Positions 27,072 through 36,675 of a DNA stretch of 64,000 nucleotides are shown here, piece by piece. The stretch's first letter is position 1. Each line of letters begins with the position of its first letter. A program made the translations under genes and the position numbers. Origin of the DNA: Sphingomonas montana (lineage in GTDB: Bacteria; Pseudomonadota; Alphaproteobacteria; Sphingomonadales; Sphingomonadaceae). The stretch covers positions 35,488 through 99,487 of the forward strand of contig NZ_KV887140.1 of assembly GCF_001956315.1 (NCBI RefSeq), written 5' to 3'. The notes under the pieces are model-generated. The model ran no database searches. It was given only the letters and a program-made list of their open reading frames with translations, and had not been told where the DNA came from.

Positions 27072-27089
27072 CGCCCGCTCAGTCCGCGA

Positions 27090-27218
27090 TGGATCCAGCT
27101 TGATCCGCCCATCCCGAGCGAAGTCGAGGGACCCGTCGAGCGCAGCCGAGACGAGCAACAGCGCCCCTCGGCTGCGCTCGAGGACAGGTGCCTCGACTGC
27201 GCTCGGCATGGACGGATC
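27090..27218. repeat. Family B inverted-repeat element, copy 3
   Basis: The best-preserved copy: ATCCCGAGCGAAGTCGAGGG and GTCGAGCGCAGCCGAGAC on one side, CCCTCGGCTGCGCTCGAGG and CCTCGACTGCGCTCGGCAT on the other. Nested inverted repeats fill the gap between the convergent S10 peptidase and gamma carbonic anhydrase genes. Confidence 0.8.
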
Positions 27219-27247
27219 TGGTGTTAATCGCCGAAATTCCTCTCGCC

Positions 27248-27772
27248 CTAGTCGATCCGCACCAGCCCGGCCGCATAGTCGCGCGCCCGTGCCACATAGG
27301 CGACGGCCGACGCACGCAATCCCGCGATTGCGTCGGGGGACAGCGGGCGGACGGCGCGCGCCGGGCTGCCCAGGATCAACTGCCCAGTCGAAAAAACCTT
27401 GCCCTCGGTCACCAGCGCGCCCGCACCGACCAGGCAATCCTCGCCGATCACCGCGCCGTTCAGCACGGTTGCCCCCATGCCGATCAGCACGTTGTCGCCC
27501 ACCGCGCAGCCATGCAGGATGGCATGATGCCCAACGGTGACGCCCCGCCCGATCGTCAGTGGCGCACCAGGATCGGAATGGAGCATCGCCCCTTCCTGGA
27601 TGTTCGTTCCCGCCCCGATCAGGATCGGGCCGTTGTCGGCCCGCACCACCGCGCCGAACCAGATGCCCACATCGTCGCCCAGCCACGCATCGCCGATCAC
27701 GTCGGCCGATGGCGCGATCCACACGCCCTCGCCCAGCGTGGGGCCTACCCCGCCGATCGCATAGACCGCCAT
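27248..27772 (-). CDS. Gamma carbonic anhydrase-like hexapeptide protein
   Basis: A 174-residue left-handed beta-helix protein with hexapeptide repeats (IGDAWLGDDVGIWFGAVVRAD, IGRGVTVGHHAILHG, VGDNVLIGMGATVLNG). The His pattern HSD...GHHAILHG matches the zinc site of gamma-class carbonic anhydrases. Many bacterial homologues (PaaY, YrdA-like) have other or unknown activities, so catalysis is uncertain. Its start shares one base with the malate synthase stop (TGATG), so it is translationally coupled to glcB. Confidence 0.85.
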   Translation of the reverse strand: MAVYAIGGVGPTLGEGVWIAPSADVIGDAWLGDDVGIWFGAVVRADNGPILIGAGTNIQEGAMLHSDPGAPLTIGRGVTVGHHAILHGCAVGDNVLIGMGATVLNGAVIGEDCLVGAGALVTEGKVFSTGQLILGSPARAVRPLSPDAIAGLRASAVAYVARARDYAAGLVRID

Positions 27773-29904
27773 CAGCCGCCCGCCCCCGCCTGCCCCGCCT
27801 TGGCCCGCGCGCGATAGGCGTGGAGCAGCGGTTCGGTATAGCCGCTGGGCTGGCCCACCCCTTCGAACACCAGCGCGCGCGCCGCCGCGAACGCCAGGCT
27901 GTCCTCCGCCCCCGCCATCGGCCGGTAGAGCGGATCGTCCCTGTTCTGCGCATCGACCTTGGCCGCCATGCGGGTCAGCGCCGCCTCCGCCTCCGCCACG
28001 GTCGCCACGCCGTGCAGCAGCCAGTTTGCCATGTGCTGCGAACTGATCCGCAACGTGGCGCGGTCCTCCATCAGCCCGACATCGTGGATATCGGGCACCT
28101 TGGAACAGCCGACCCCCTGATCCACCCAGCGCACGACATAGCCCAGGATACCCTGCGCATTATTGTCCAGTTCGTCGCGCACCTCCTGCGCGCTCCAGTT
28201 CTGCCCGCGCGCCAGCGGCACGGTCAGCAGCCGGTCGAGCGACGCGACCGGTTCGGCCGCCCGTTCCGCCTGCCGCGCGACCACGTCGACCGCGTGATAA
28301 TGCGTCGCGTGCAGCGTGGCGGCGGTCGGCGACGGCACCCAGGCGGTGTTCGCGCCGGTCCGCGGATGGCCGATCTTCTGGTCCAGCATGTCCGCCATCC
28401 GGTCCGGCGCTGCCCACATGCCCTTCCCGATCTGCGCCCGGCCCGCCATGCCGCACGCCAGCCCGATCTGGACGTTGCGGTCCTCATAGGCGACGATCCA
28501 GTCGCTCGCCTTCATGTCACCCTTGCGCAGCATCGGCCCGGCCCGCATCGACGTGTGCAGCTCGTCTCCGGTCCGGTCCAGGAACCCGGTGTTGATGAAC
28601 ATGATACGGTCCTTCACCGCCGCGATGCAGGCCGCCAGATTGGCCGACGTCCGCCGTTCCTCGTCCATCACGCCGACCTTGATCGTGTGGCGGGTGAGGC
28701 CGATCAGGTCCTCCACCGCGTCGAACAGCCGGTTCGTGAACGCCGCCTCGTGCGGTCCGTGCATCTTGGGCTTCACGATGTAGATCGACCCGGCCCGGCT
28801 GTTGCGGCCCATCCTGTCATCAACGGCCCCCGCGCGGCCCAGGTCGTGCAGCCCGATCAGGCTGGTCATGATCACATCCAATATTCCTTCCGGTGCCTGC
28901 GCCCCGTCCGGCAGCAATATGGCCGGCGTCGTCATCAGGTGGCCGACATTGCGCACGAACATCAGGCTGCGCCCCGGCAGCGCGAGGTCCGATCCGTCCA
29001 CCGCGACATAATGCCGGTCGGGGGCCAGCCGCCGGGTCATCGTCCGCCCGCCCTTTTCGAACACCGCCTCCAGCGTCCCCTGCATCAGGCCCAGCCAGTT
29101 GCCATAGGCGGCGACCTTGTCCGCGGCATCGACCGCCGCGATCGAATCCTCGAGATCCGCAATGGTCGACAGCGCCGACTCCAGCACCACGTCCGCCAGA
29201 CCGGCCGGATCGGTCCGGCCGATCGGATGATCGCGGTCGATCACCAGTTCGATATGCAGCCCGTTGTTGCGTAGCAGCAGCGTATCGGCCGCCCGCCCGA
29301 CGAGCTGCGCCGGATCGGCCAGCGCCGGTTCGCCGCCCGTCCAGTCCGCCCATGTGCCATCGGCCAGCGGCACGGCGGTATCGAGAAACGCCTTGGCCCA
29401 GGCGATCACCTGCGCGCCGCGGACGGCGTCATAATCCTTGCCCGTCGCCGTGCCCGGTATCGCGTCCGTACCGTACAGCGCGTCGTACAGGCTGCCCCAG
29501 CGCGCATTCGCGGCGTTCAGCAGGAAGCGCGCGTTCAGGATCGGCACCACCAGCTGCGGCCCGGCCAGCACCGCCACCTCCTCGTCGACGCCGGTCGGCG
29601 CCACCGCGAACGGCGCGGGTTCCGGCACCAGATAACCGATCTCCCGCAGGAAAAGCTGATACTCCGACTGGTCGATCGGCTGGCCGGCGCGGGCGTCGTG
29701 CCACGCGTCGATCCGCGCCTGCATCGCGTCACGCACCGCCAGCAGCGCGGCATTCTCAGGCGCGAACCGCGCATGGAGATCGGCCACACCCTGCCAGAAC
29801 GGCTCCGCCGCAATGCCCGTCCCCGGCAGGACGCGCGTCTCGACAAAGTCCGCCAGGATGGTCGCGACCCGTAATCCGGCGCGGTCCTGATAGGTCTCGG
29901 TCAT
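27772..29904 (-). CDS. glcB: Malate synthase G
   Basis: Condenses glyoxylate with acetyl-CoA to malate in the glyoxylate bypass and glycolate use. The 710 residues match the monomeric G isoform, including [46 protein letters not shown] (substrate and Mg region), [13 protein letters not shown] and [13 protein letters not shown]. Isocitrate lyase is not in the window. A LysR-type regulator is divergent, 122 bp upstream, and may control it. Confidence 0.96.
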   Translation of the reverse strand: MTETYQDRAGLRVATILADFVETRVLPGTGIAAEPFWQGVADLHARFAPENAALLAVRDAMQARIDAWHDARAGQPIDQSEYQLFLREIGYLVPEPAPFAVAPTGVDEEVAVLAGPQLVVPILNARFLLNAANARWGSLYDALYGTDAIPGTATGKDYDAVRGAQVIAWAKAFLDTAVPLADGTWADWTGGEPALADPAQLVGRAADTLLLRNNGLHIELVIDRDHPIGRTDPAGLADVVLESALSTIADLEDSIAAVDAADKVAAYGNWLGLMQGTLEAVFEKGGRTMTRRLAPDRHYVAVDGSDLALPGRSLMFVRNVGHLMTTPAILLPDGAQAPEGILDVIMTSLIGLHDLGRAGAVDDRMGRNSRAGSIYIVKPKMHGPHEAAFTNRLFDAVEDLIGLTRHTIKVGVMDEERRTSANLAACIAAVKDRIMFINTGFLDRTGDELHTSMRAGPMLRKGDMKASDWIVAYEDRNVQIGLACGMAGRAQIGKGMWAAPDRMADMLDQKIGHPRTGANTAWVPSPTAATLHATHYHAVDVVARQAERAAEPVASLDRLLTVPLARGQNWSAQEVRDELDNNAQGILGYVVRWVDQGVGCSKVPDIHDVGLMEDRATLRISSQHMANWLLHGVATVAEAEAALTRMAAKVDAQNRDDPLYRPMAGAEDSLAFAAARALVFEGVGQPSGYTEPLLHAYRARAKAGQAGAGG

Positions 29905-30026
29905 GCGGCACCTCTCTCTGCTCCGCTGCGGCTGTCCGCGCGGTCAGTCTCCGTTATAGACCCCCGCCGGTCATGCCGGTAGCGGGCGAAAGATCGAAAC
30001 AGCTTTTCCCGACAGGAACAGATGCG

Positions 30027-30947
30027 GTGGACCCGGACTATGACCTGTTCGCCCGGATCGTGGAGGCCGGCAGCCTGTCCGCCGCCGGGCGCACGCTGTC
30101 GATGTCGCCCGCGATGGTCTCCAAGCGGCTTGCCCGGCTGGAGGCGCGGCTGGGCGTCCGGCTCGTCCACCGGACCACGCGCCGGCTGGCGCTGACCGAT
30201 GCCGGTGCGCGGTTCCACGGCGACGTGCTGGCGATCCTGGCGGCGATCCGCGCGGCAGAGAACCGGCTGAACGGCGTGCGCGACGAACCGGTCGGGCCGC
30301 TGCGCGTTTCCGCGCCAACTTCGTTCGGCCGGCTGCATATCGCGCCCTATCTCGCCACCTTCCTGGGCGATCATCCGCGCGTCGAACTCGATCTCGACCT
30401 GTCGGACGCCAATGTCGACCTGCTGTCCGCGCGGATCGATCTCGCGGTCCGGATCACCGCCGACATTCCCGCCGGCCTGACCGCACACCGGCTTGCGGAC
30501 AGCCGCCGCGTGCTCTGCGCCGCGCCCGCCTATCTCGCCCGGCACGGCGCGCCCGCCGACATCGCCGCGCTGGCGAACCACCGGCTGCTGGCCGCCACCG
30601 GGCAACTCCCCTGGCGGCTCGTCAACGGCCGCCTGCGCCGGGCGGTCGACGGGAACAGCCATGTTCGCACGAACAGCAGCGAGATCGTGCGCGAACTGGC
30701 GGTCGCCGGCATCGGCATCGCGCTGCGGTCGCTATGGGACGTGGGCGACGCGATCGCTTGCGGCGCGCTGGTCCGCGTCCTGCCCGACTGGGCGGGGCCG
30801 ACCGATCTCGGCATCTACGCGGTCCACCCCCGGTCGCCCGCCGTGCCCCCGGCGGTCACCGCCTTCATCACCTTCCTGCGCGGGACCTTCGATCCGCCGC
30901 CCTGGGGCGCCGACGACCGCGCCGACGGATATCAGACCCGGTTTTAA
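30027..30947 (+). CDS. LysR family transcriptional regulator
   Basis: A 306-residue regulator with an N-terminal winged helix-turn-helix (YDLFARIVEAGSLSAAGRTL and MSPAMVSKRLARLEARLGVRL) and a periplasmic-binding-like effector domain (VGPLRVSAPTSFGRLHIAPYL). GTG 30027 is preferred because AGGAA lies about 10 nt upstream and the HTH then starts near residue 5; ATG 29973 would add 18 residues. Divergence from glcB suggests control of malate synthase, perhaps in response to a C2 metabolite. It is convergent with the TonB-dependent receptor gene. Confidence 0.88.
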   Translation: MDPDYDLFARIVEAGSLSAAGRTLSMSPAMVSKRLARLEARLGVRLVHRTTRRLALTDAGARFHGDVLAILAAIRAAENRLNGVRDEPVGPLRVSAPTSFGRLHIAPYLATFLGDHPRVELDLDLSDANVDLLSARIDLAVRITADIPAGLTAHRLADSRRVLCAAPAYLARHGAPADIAALANHRLLAATGQLPWRLVNGRLRRAVDGNSHVRTNSSEIVRELAVAGIGIALRSLWDVGDAIACGALVRVLPDWAGPTDLGIYAVHPRSPAVPPAVTAFITFLRGTFDPPPWGADDRADGYQTRF

Positions 30948-30968
30948 ACAGGCCCGACCATCACCGTC

Positions 30969-31061
30969 GTCATCCCGGACTTGATCCGGGATCCATTATC
31001 ACTTCGTCCGGGGCCAGCCACAGCCGGAGTGATAATGGATCCTGACTTTCGTCAGGATGAC
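30969..31061. repeat. Family A inverted-repeat element, copy 5
   Basis: A hybrid: left arm type 1 (ATCCCGGA/TCCGGGAT), right arm type 2 (ATCCTGAC-TTTC-GTCAGGAT). The inner inverted parts ATTATCAC and GTGATAAT are perfect. It lies between the convergent LysR and TonB-dependent receptor genes. Confidence 0.85.
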
Positions 31062-31106
31062 AGTCGCGCGGTCAGATGCTGTATCTCGTGAAAGGCGAGG
31101 CCTACC

Positions 31107-33113
31107 TCAGTTCAGCCGAATACCGATCCACAAGGTCCGCGGCGTTCCGAGGTCGATCGACCCCGCCTGGTTGCGCGTCACCACCGCCGCGTCGAACAGA
31201 TTTTCCGCCCGCGCCACGATCGCCACCCGCCGCGTGATGCCGACCCGCGCGACCGCATCGAACGTGAATGCGTCCGGCAACGCGTCGGTTTCCAGGTCGT
31301 CCTCGAACTGCCGCCCGACATAACGCGCGGTGCCGGACAGCGACCAGTTGACCGCCGGCGTCCAGGCGATTGTCGCGCTGCCGGCATGGCGCGGGCTCTG
31401 CGACGGCGCGAACCCGTCCAGCGCGGCGGACTGGCCCGATCCCCGGACCTGCGCGTCGCTATAGGCGTAGGACGCATCGATCGTGACCTCGCCGAGCCCG
31501 GCCGCAAGAGTGACCTCGACACCTTTGGCGATCACCGCGTCCACGTTGCGCCGCTGGCGCAGGTTGGTGCCGATCGTCACGTTGGCGATCGCATCGTTCA
31601 GCCGGTTGTAGAACGCCGTCACGCCGATCCGCACGTTCCGCGCCGGGGTCAGGTCCACGCCCCCTTCCACCCCGCGCAGCTTCTCCAGCCCCAACGCCGC
31701 GTTCGCCTGCGTCGTGACCGGGAACACCACGAACGGCCGGTACAGCTCGTTCAGCGTGGGCACCCGGAACCCGGTATAGCCCGCGACGCGCAGCGCCACG
31801 GCGTCGGTGGCGCGCAGCACCGCCCCCGCCCGGCCCGTCGCGGCCACACCGTCGCGGTTCGCGAACCGCTGGTCGCTGACCACCGCCCCGGCCGCCGACC
31901 TTTCCCGGAAGAACCCGTCGTCGATCGTCCAGCGATCGGCCCCCACCCCGCCGGTCAGGACGATCCGGCCGATCGTCCAGTCATCCTCCACGAACAACCC
32001 GGCCGTGCTGGTCCGACCGCCCGCATTGCGCCGGGTGGTGACCAGTCCGGTGACCGCGCTGTACGCATCCTCGGACAACCCCCCCTCGCCTGCCCGTGCA
32101 TCCACCCCGATGCGCAGCACATGATCGGGGCCGACCGGCGGGCGCAGCTCGATCTTCCCACCAAGCCCCGTCGACGGCGTGTTGCGCTGGTCCAGCGTCA
32201 GCCGGAAATTGGTCGCGCTGATCACCCGGTTGCTGAAATTGCGCGCCTGGACATAGGCGAGCGCATCGACCTGCCACGCGCCGCGGTGGACCAGCCGGAT
32301 GCTGGCATCCTGCCCTTCCGAACGGCTGTCCGCACCGCGAAACCGCAACGTGCGGTTGTCGTCATAGACCAGGCCACGGAACTGCAGGTCCGTATCCGCC
32401 CCGATCGGTGCAACAGTCCGCAGACCGACCGACCAGTCGCGGTAGCGTGCCCGCACGGTCGCCGGTCCGCGCTGTGCCATGGGCGTCGTGAAGAACCCGT
32501 CGCCCCGTTCGTACCGGCCCGACAGCGTCGCGAACCCCCCGCCCAGATCGGGCGAGATCGCCGCCGAGACGCTCGACGCATCGCGGCTGCCGTAGAATGC
32601 GCTGGCGGAGTAGTCGGGCAGGTCCGCCCGGGTTGCGCTGACCAGCTCGATCGTGCCGGCCACCGCACCCGCGCCGAACGGCCCCGCCCCGCCGCCGCGG
32701 GTGATCCGCACGCCCGACAGCCGGTCGCCCACCAGCGCGCTGAACGGGACATAGCCGAAGAACGGATCGGCCAGCGGCACCCCGTCCAGCAGCACCAGCG
32801 CCCGGCTCGACGCGTTGCCACCCAGCGCGCGCAACGTCACGCCCTGCGCCGACGGGTTGGCCGACCGGCTGTCGGACCGCCGGAACTGCTGGAACCCCGC
32901 TACGTCCTTCAACACATTCTCGACGCGGTCCGACGCCTCGCCCGTCAGCCGGTCCCGCCCGATGACGGTCGATCCATAAGCCGGCGTCCCCGGCGGCAAC
33001 GGCAGGCCGGACCCCAGCACGACGATCTCGTCGGTCGTCGTGGTGGATGTCTGCGCGATCGCCGGCAACGGCGCGACCAACGCGATGATGGTGAGGATGT
33101 GGAAACGACGCAT
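31107..33113 (-). CDS. TonB-dependent outer-membrane receptor
   Basis: A 668-residue receptor: signal peptide (HILTIIALVAPLPAIAQ), TonB box DEIVVLG at 28-34, a plug domain with VENVLKDVAGFQQFRRSDSRSA, LLDGVPLADPFFGYVPF and VRITRGGGAGPFGAGAVAGTIEL, and a 22-strand-type barrel with FRVPTLNELYRP and a C-terminal strand ending LWIGIRLN. The relatively short length and plug recall the BtuB/vitamin-type group, but no cobalamin gene or riboswitch is nearby, so the ligand is unknown. ATG 33113 gives the signal peptide. Family A repeats flank both sides. Confidence 0.9.
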   Translation of the reverse strand: MRRFHILTIIALVAPLPAIAQTSTTTTDEIVVLGSGLPLPPGTPAYGSTVIGRDRLTGEASDRVENVLKDVAGFQQFRRSDSRSANPSAQGVTLRALGGNASSRALVLLDGVPLADPFFGYVPFSALVGDRLSGVRITRGGGAGPFGAGAVAGTIELVSATRADLPDYSASAFYGSRDASSVSAAISPDLGGGFATLSGRYERGDGFFTTPMAQRGPATVRARYRDWSVGLRTVAPIGADTDLQFRGLVYDDNRTLRFRGADSRSEGQDASIRLVHRGAWQVDALAYVQARNFSNRVISATNFRLTLDQRNTPSTGLGGKIELRPPVGPDHVLRIGVDARAGEGGLSEDAYSAVTGLVTTRRNAGGRTSTAGLFVEDDWTIGRIVLTGGVGADRWTIDDGFFRERSAAGAVVSDQRFANRDGVAATGRAGAVLRATDAVALRVAGYTGFRVPTLNELYRPFVVFPVTTQANAALGLEKLRGVEGGVDLTPARNVRIGVTAFYNRLNDAIANVTIGTNLRQRRNVDAVIAKGVEVTLAAGLGEVTIDASYAYSDAQVRGSGQSAALDGFAPSQSPRHAGSATIAWTPAVNWSLSGTARYVGRQFEDDLETDALPDAFTFDAVARVGITRRVAIVARAENLFDAAVVTRNQAGSIDLGTPRTLWIGIRLN

Positions 33114-33237
33114 CGGGAACAGGCTTTCGGGACTCGGACGGAAGGCCCGGACATGCGCGCCCCATGCCACAGAATGCGGGGTGGAACCGCCGATTACGAG
33201 GCGAACGGCTCATAGCTGAAACACCCACACCGCCACC

Positions 33238-33330
33238 GTCATCCCAGCGGACGCTGGGATCCATTATCACGACGGTCGCGGGTTACCCCCAAGCGTAATG
33301 ATAATGGATCCTGACGTCGGTCAGAATGAC
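33238..33330. repeat. Family A inverted-repeat element, copy 6
   Basis: A hybrid: left arm type 3 (ATCCCAGC-GGAC-GCTGGGAT), right arm type 2 with one mismatch (ATCCTGAC-GTCG-GTCAGAAT). The outer ends extend to ACCGTCAT/ATGACGGT. It lies between psd and the receptor gene, downstream of psd. Confidence 0.85.
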
Positions 33331-33363
33331 GGTTGAGAGGTTGTGACGGGCATCACGACCCTC

Positions 33364-34275
33364 TCAACCGCCGAACCCGAAATCCCCCTGCCGCCCCGCA
33401 ACCCCCTCATCCCGGACCGGTAACCGCATCAGCGCCGTGCCCGCACGAATCTGCGTTCCCTCCGTCGCGCACAGCGCGAAGCCCTTCGGCGCGAACAGCA
33501 GGATGGTCGATCCATGCTCGAACCAACCCATCTCCGCCCCCTTGACGACGGACACGGCGCACGGGATCCGCCGCGGCCCGCCCTCGCGCAGCAACTTTTC
33601 CGTATCCAGGCAGTGCAGCCGGATCCCGGCCACCAGGATCGCGGCGACCGGCACCAGCAGCAGCGGCCACCCCCCCTGCCGCAACCGCAGCCGCAGCACC
33701 GCCCGCTCGTTGCGGCAGAACAGCCGCTCGACCCGCTTCAGCGCGATCGGGTTCACGTTCCAGGTGTCGCCCGACAGATAGCGGATCTCCTCCACCACCG
33801 CGTCGTGCGGCGCGTGAAACCGGTGGTACATCCCGGCGGTCAGCCGCAGCGTCACGTAGCTGCCGTCGCGGTACGGTGCGGCGAGCACCGCGTCGCCCAG
33901 CAACTCGGTCAGCGTGTAGGGCGAACCCTTGACCTGCAGCAGCATGTCCCCCTCGATGCGTCCGCAGGCCCCGACGATCGCGTCGCACGGGCTGGCGACG
34001 ATGGCGGGGTCGGGGTCGGCCACCCGCGCGCCGGGCCTTAGCGCGCGGGTGAAACCGGCATGCAGGCTGCGATACCGGCTTTCGGCCGCGTCGGTCAGGT
34101 CGACGTCGGAAAAGAACCGCCACGCCGCAATGCTCGCGCGCGCGACCAGCGGCTGTTCGATCCGGCTGATCCGCCCCATCAGGGTCGTCGCGAACCGCCG
34201 CGGCAGGCGGTTGGTCAGCAGGAAATTCAGATTCTCCTGCATCAGGAAACGGGTGATCGCGGCGCGGACTGTCAT
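33364..34275 (-). CDS. psd: Phosphatidylserine decarboxylase
   Basis: A pyruvoyl enzyme that decarboxylates phosphatidylserine to phosphatidylethanolamine. The 303 residues carry the self-cleavage motif GST at 255-257 (WFEHGSTILLF), the triad Asp98 (SPCDAIVG) and His151/His154 (GMYHRFHAP). The GST form rather than GSS or LGST is accepted in this family. A hydrophobic segment (203-217) fits membrane attachment. ATG 34275 is chosen because GGGAA lies 6 nt upstream; ATG 34281 is an alternative. It is divergent from the class III aminotransferase with 35 bp between. Confidence 0.92.
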   Translation of the reverse strand: MTVRAAITRFLMQENLNFLLTNRLPRRFATTLMGRISRIEQPLVARASIAAWRFFSDVDLTDAAESRYRSLHAGFTRALRPGARVADPDPAIVASPCDAIVGACGRIEGDMLLQVKGSPYTLTELLGDAVLAAPYRDGSYVTLRLTAGMYHRFHAPHDAVVEEIRYLSGDTWNVNPIALKRVERLFCRNERAVLRLRLRQGGWPLLLVPVAAILVAGIRLHCLDTEKLLREGGPRRIPCAVSVVKGAEMGWFEHGSTILLFAPKGFALCATEGTQIRAGTALMRLPVRDEGVAGRQGDFGFGG

Positions 34276-34310
34276 CAACATTTCCCGGTTCGGTCATAAC
34301 GGTCGCGGTC

Positions 34311-35972
34311 ATGGACATGACCCTTCTCAGCTTCGTCGGTGCCGGCGCCGTCGTCGGCACCGCCCTGTACAAGGGTGGGCCGCGCCTGACCCTGTCGCGC
34401 GCCAAGCACCGCTCGCTCGCCGGCCATGCCCGCATGGGGCGGCGCGTCGCGGGCCAGATACCATTCTACGACTATGGCGAGGATCGCTTCTTCCGCGCGG
34501 ACGATGCGCCCGACGCGGTCGTCGCGGCGCGCACCGCCGGGGTCGCACGGTTGTCCGACCTGTTCCGCGCCCGCTGCCCGCGCACGCTGGCCGAAACCGC
34601 GACGCTGCGCGAAGGGTTGTCCGACCTGCGCTTCACCAGCCGCTACCGCGTCCCGTTCCAGTTCGCGCGGATCGTGCGCGAACGCCTGCCGGTCGGCGCG
34701 TTCCTGGCGTCGTCCGCGGGCACCCAGGTCACCGATCTGGACGGGAACAGCTATTTCGATCTGACCGGCTCCTACGGCGTCAACCTGTTCGGCTACGGCT
34801 TCTACCGCGACTGCATCGCCGACGGCACCGCGCGGGTGGAGGGGCTCGGCCCCGTGCTGGGCGCCTATCATCCGGTGATGCAGGGCAATGTCGCCCGGCT
34901 GCGCGCCATTTCCGGCATGGACGAGGTGTCGTTCCATATGTCGGGGACGGAGGCCGTGATGCAGGCCGTTCGGCTCGCGCGCTATCACACCGGCCGCAGT
35001 CACCTGGTCCGCTTCTGCGGGGCTTATCATGGTTGGTGGGGCGATGTGCAGCCCGGGATCGGCAACCCGACGCCCGCAGACGGCACCTACACGCTGGCCG
35101 AAATGTCGGAACGCACGCTGAAGGTGCTGGCCACGCGCCGCAACATCGCCTGCGTGCTGGTCAACCCGTTGCAGGCACTGCACCCGAACGGTGCCGCCCC
35201 GTCGGACGGCACGCTGATCGACAACAGCCGCCGCGCCGCCTTCGATCGCGACGCCTATACCGCGTGGCTGCGCCGCCTGCGCGCCGTCTGCACCGCGCGT
35301 GGCATCGTGCTGATCTTCGACGAGGTGTTCATGGGGTTCCGCCTCGCCCCCGGCGGGGCCGCGGCCTATTTCGGCGTCCGGCCAGACATGGTCACCTATG
35401 GCAAGACGCTGGGCGGCGGCCTGCCGGTCGGCGTGCTGTGCGGCCGGGCGGACCTGATGCAGCGGTACCGCGACGACCGGCCGGTCGACATCTGCTTCGC
35501 GCGCGGCACGTTCAACGCCCACCCTTATGTCATGGGCGCGATGGCTGCGTTCCTCGACCGGATCGAAACGCCGGCGGTCCAGGCGCTGTACGACGATATC
35601 GACGCGCGGTGGGATGCGCGCGCGGCCAACCTCAACGCGCGGCTCGCGGCGGCCGGGCTGCCGGTACGCGTCGCCAACATGTCCACCGTGTGGACGGTGC
35701 TGTACGACCTGCCCTCGCGCTACAACTGGATGCTGCAATATTATCTCCGCGCCGAAGGGCTGGCGCTCAGCTGGGTCGGGACCGGCCGGCTGATCTTCAG
35801 CCTGGACTATGACGACGCGGCGTTCGCGGCCGTCGCCGACCGGTTCGTCGCGGCCGCCCGCGCGTGCCAAGCGGACGGCTGGTGGTGGGTCGCCCCCGGC
35901 ATCAGCCCAAGGCAGGTCCGCCGCCGCGTCTTGCGCGAAACACTGGCCGCGCGGTTCGGGCGAAAGGGATAG
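34311..35972 (+). CDS. Class III aminotransferase-fold protein with hydrophobic N-terminus
   Basis: A 553-residue PLP enzyme resembling glutamate-1-semialdehyde aminomutase and related class III aminotransferases. SGTEA at 211-215 binds the PLP phosphate, Asp337 (LIFDEVFMGFR) contacts the pyridine, and Lys365 (TYGKTLGGGLP) forms the Schiff base. About 110 extra residues precede the usual domain, including a hydrophobic segment near residues 4-20 that could anchor it to the membrane. It is not likely to be HemL, which lacks such an extension. Its position among phospholipid genes suggests an amino-lipid or headgroup substrate (inference). Confidence 0.78.
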   Translation: MDMTLLSFVGAGAVVGTALYKGGPRLTLSRAKHRSLAGHARMGRRVAGQIPFYDYGEDRFFRADDAPDAVVAARTAGVARLSDLFRARCPRTLAETATLREGLSDLRFTSRYRVPFQFARIVRERLPVGAFLASSAGTQVTDLDGNSYFDLTGSYGVNLFGYGFYRDCIADGTARVEGLGPVLGAYHPVMQGNVARLRAISGMDEVSFHMSGTEAVMQAVRLARYHTGRSHLVRFCGAYHGWWGDVQPGIGNPTPADGTYTLAEMSERTLKVLATRRNIACVLVNPLQALHPNGAAPSDGTLIDNSRRAAFDRDAYTAWLRRLRAVCTARGIVLIFDEVFMGFRLAPGGAAAYFGVRPDMVTYGKTLGGGLPVGVLCGRADLMQRYRDDRPVDICFARGTFNAHPYVMGAMAAFLDRIETPAVQALYDDIDARWDARAANLNARLAAAGLPVRVANMSTVWTVLYDLPSRYNWMLQYYLRAEGLALSWVGTGRLIFSLDYDDAAFAAVADRFVAAARACQADGWWWVAPGISPRQVRRRVLRETLAARFGRKG

Positions 35973-36041
35973 AACCGAATTTCCTCCGACAGGACCAGAT
36001 TTCCGGGTTCGTTTGGTGAATGAGGGGCGGAAGGCAACGCC

Positions 36042-36653
36042 TCAATGCCGCGCCGCCTCCACGAGCCGCGCATCGATCGTCTCGCCGCGCAGCAGCCGCA
36101 GCGGTGCCTTGCGGTACAGCCAGAAATCGCTGAACGGGTCGGTCAGGATCTTCGTCACCCAGGTGACACCGGTCGGCACGTCATATTGGACGAACAGCTG
36201 CACCATGCGGAACAGCAGCCCCGCCACCGCCAGACCCAGCCACACCAGCCCCAGATGGCGCGCGAATTGGACGAAGCCGTCATGCGCCGTGAACAGCCCG
36301 AACAGCGTCGGATCGATCAGCAGCGGGATCGGCGTCGCCGCCCAGATGCCAACCAGCACCCATTTGCGGAACAGGTTATACCCCAGCTTGATCTTCTCCT
36401 TGTGATCGTGGCTGGCGTCGTTGACGTGGTCGTACCCCTTGGGTTCGAAGAAGAAATGCCCCGACTGGCGCGTCGTCATCGCCACCAGCCAGCCGAGCAG
36501 GCTGGCCAGCGCGGGATCCACGAACAGCACGACATAGGCGCACAGGAACGTCGTCGCGCTGACGAAATGCAGCGCCTGGTTGACCAGGCTGTGATGATAA
36601 TATCGGTGATCGTCCCACCGCTGTTCGCGCAGCGAAGCCAGGAATGCGGTCAT
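36042..36653 (-). CDS. Mpo1/DUF962-like membrane protein
   Basis: A 203-residue integral membrane protein with about four hydrophobic segments (QALHFVSATTFLCAYVVLFV, ALASLLGWLVAM, WVLVGIWAATPIPLLI, LGLVWLGLAVAGLLF). The His-rich pattern HHSLVNQALHF followed by RQSGHFFFEP recalls the DUF962 family, whose yeast member Mpo1 is an iron dioxygenase in alpha-oxidation of 2-hydroxy fatty acids from sphingoid bases. The match is partial (no PA after the second motif), so I hold it loosely. The pmtA-like gene lies 22 bp upstream in the same direction. Confidence 0.5.
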   Translation of the reverse strand: MTAFLASLREQRWDDHRYYHHSLVNQALHFVSATTFLCAYVVLFVDPALASLLGWLVAMTTRQSGHFFFEPKGYDHVNDASHDHKEKIKLGYNLFRKWVLVGIWAATPIPLLIDPTLFGLFTAHDGFVQFARHLGLVWLGLAVAGLLFRMVQLFVQYDVPTGVTWVTKILTDPFSDFWLYRKAPLRLLRGETIDARLVEAARH

Positions 36654-36675
36654 GTGCGGCGTCCTCCAGGGGGGG

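Noticed and set aside
31107-33113. Cobalamin receptor (btuB) assignment
   Set aside because: Length and plug are compatible, but there is no cobalamin riboswitch upstream and no btu or cob gene nearby.
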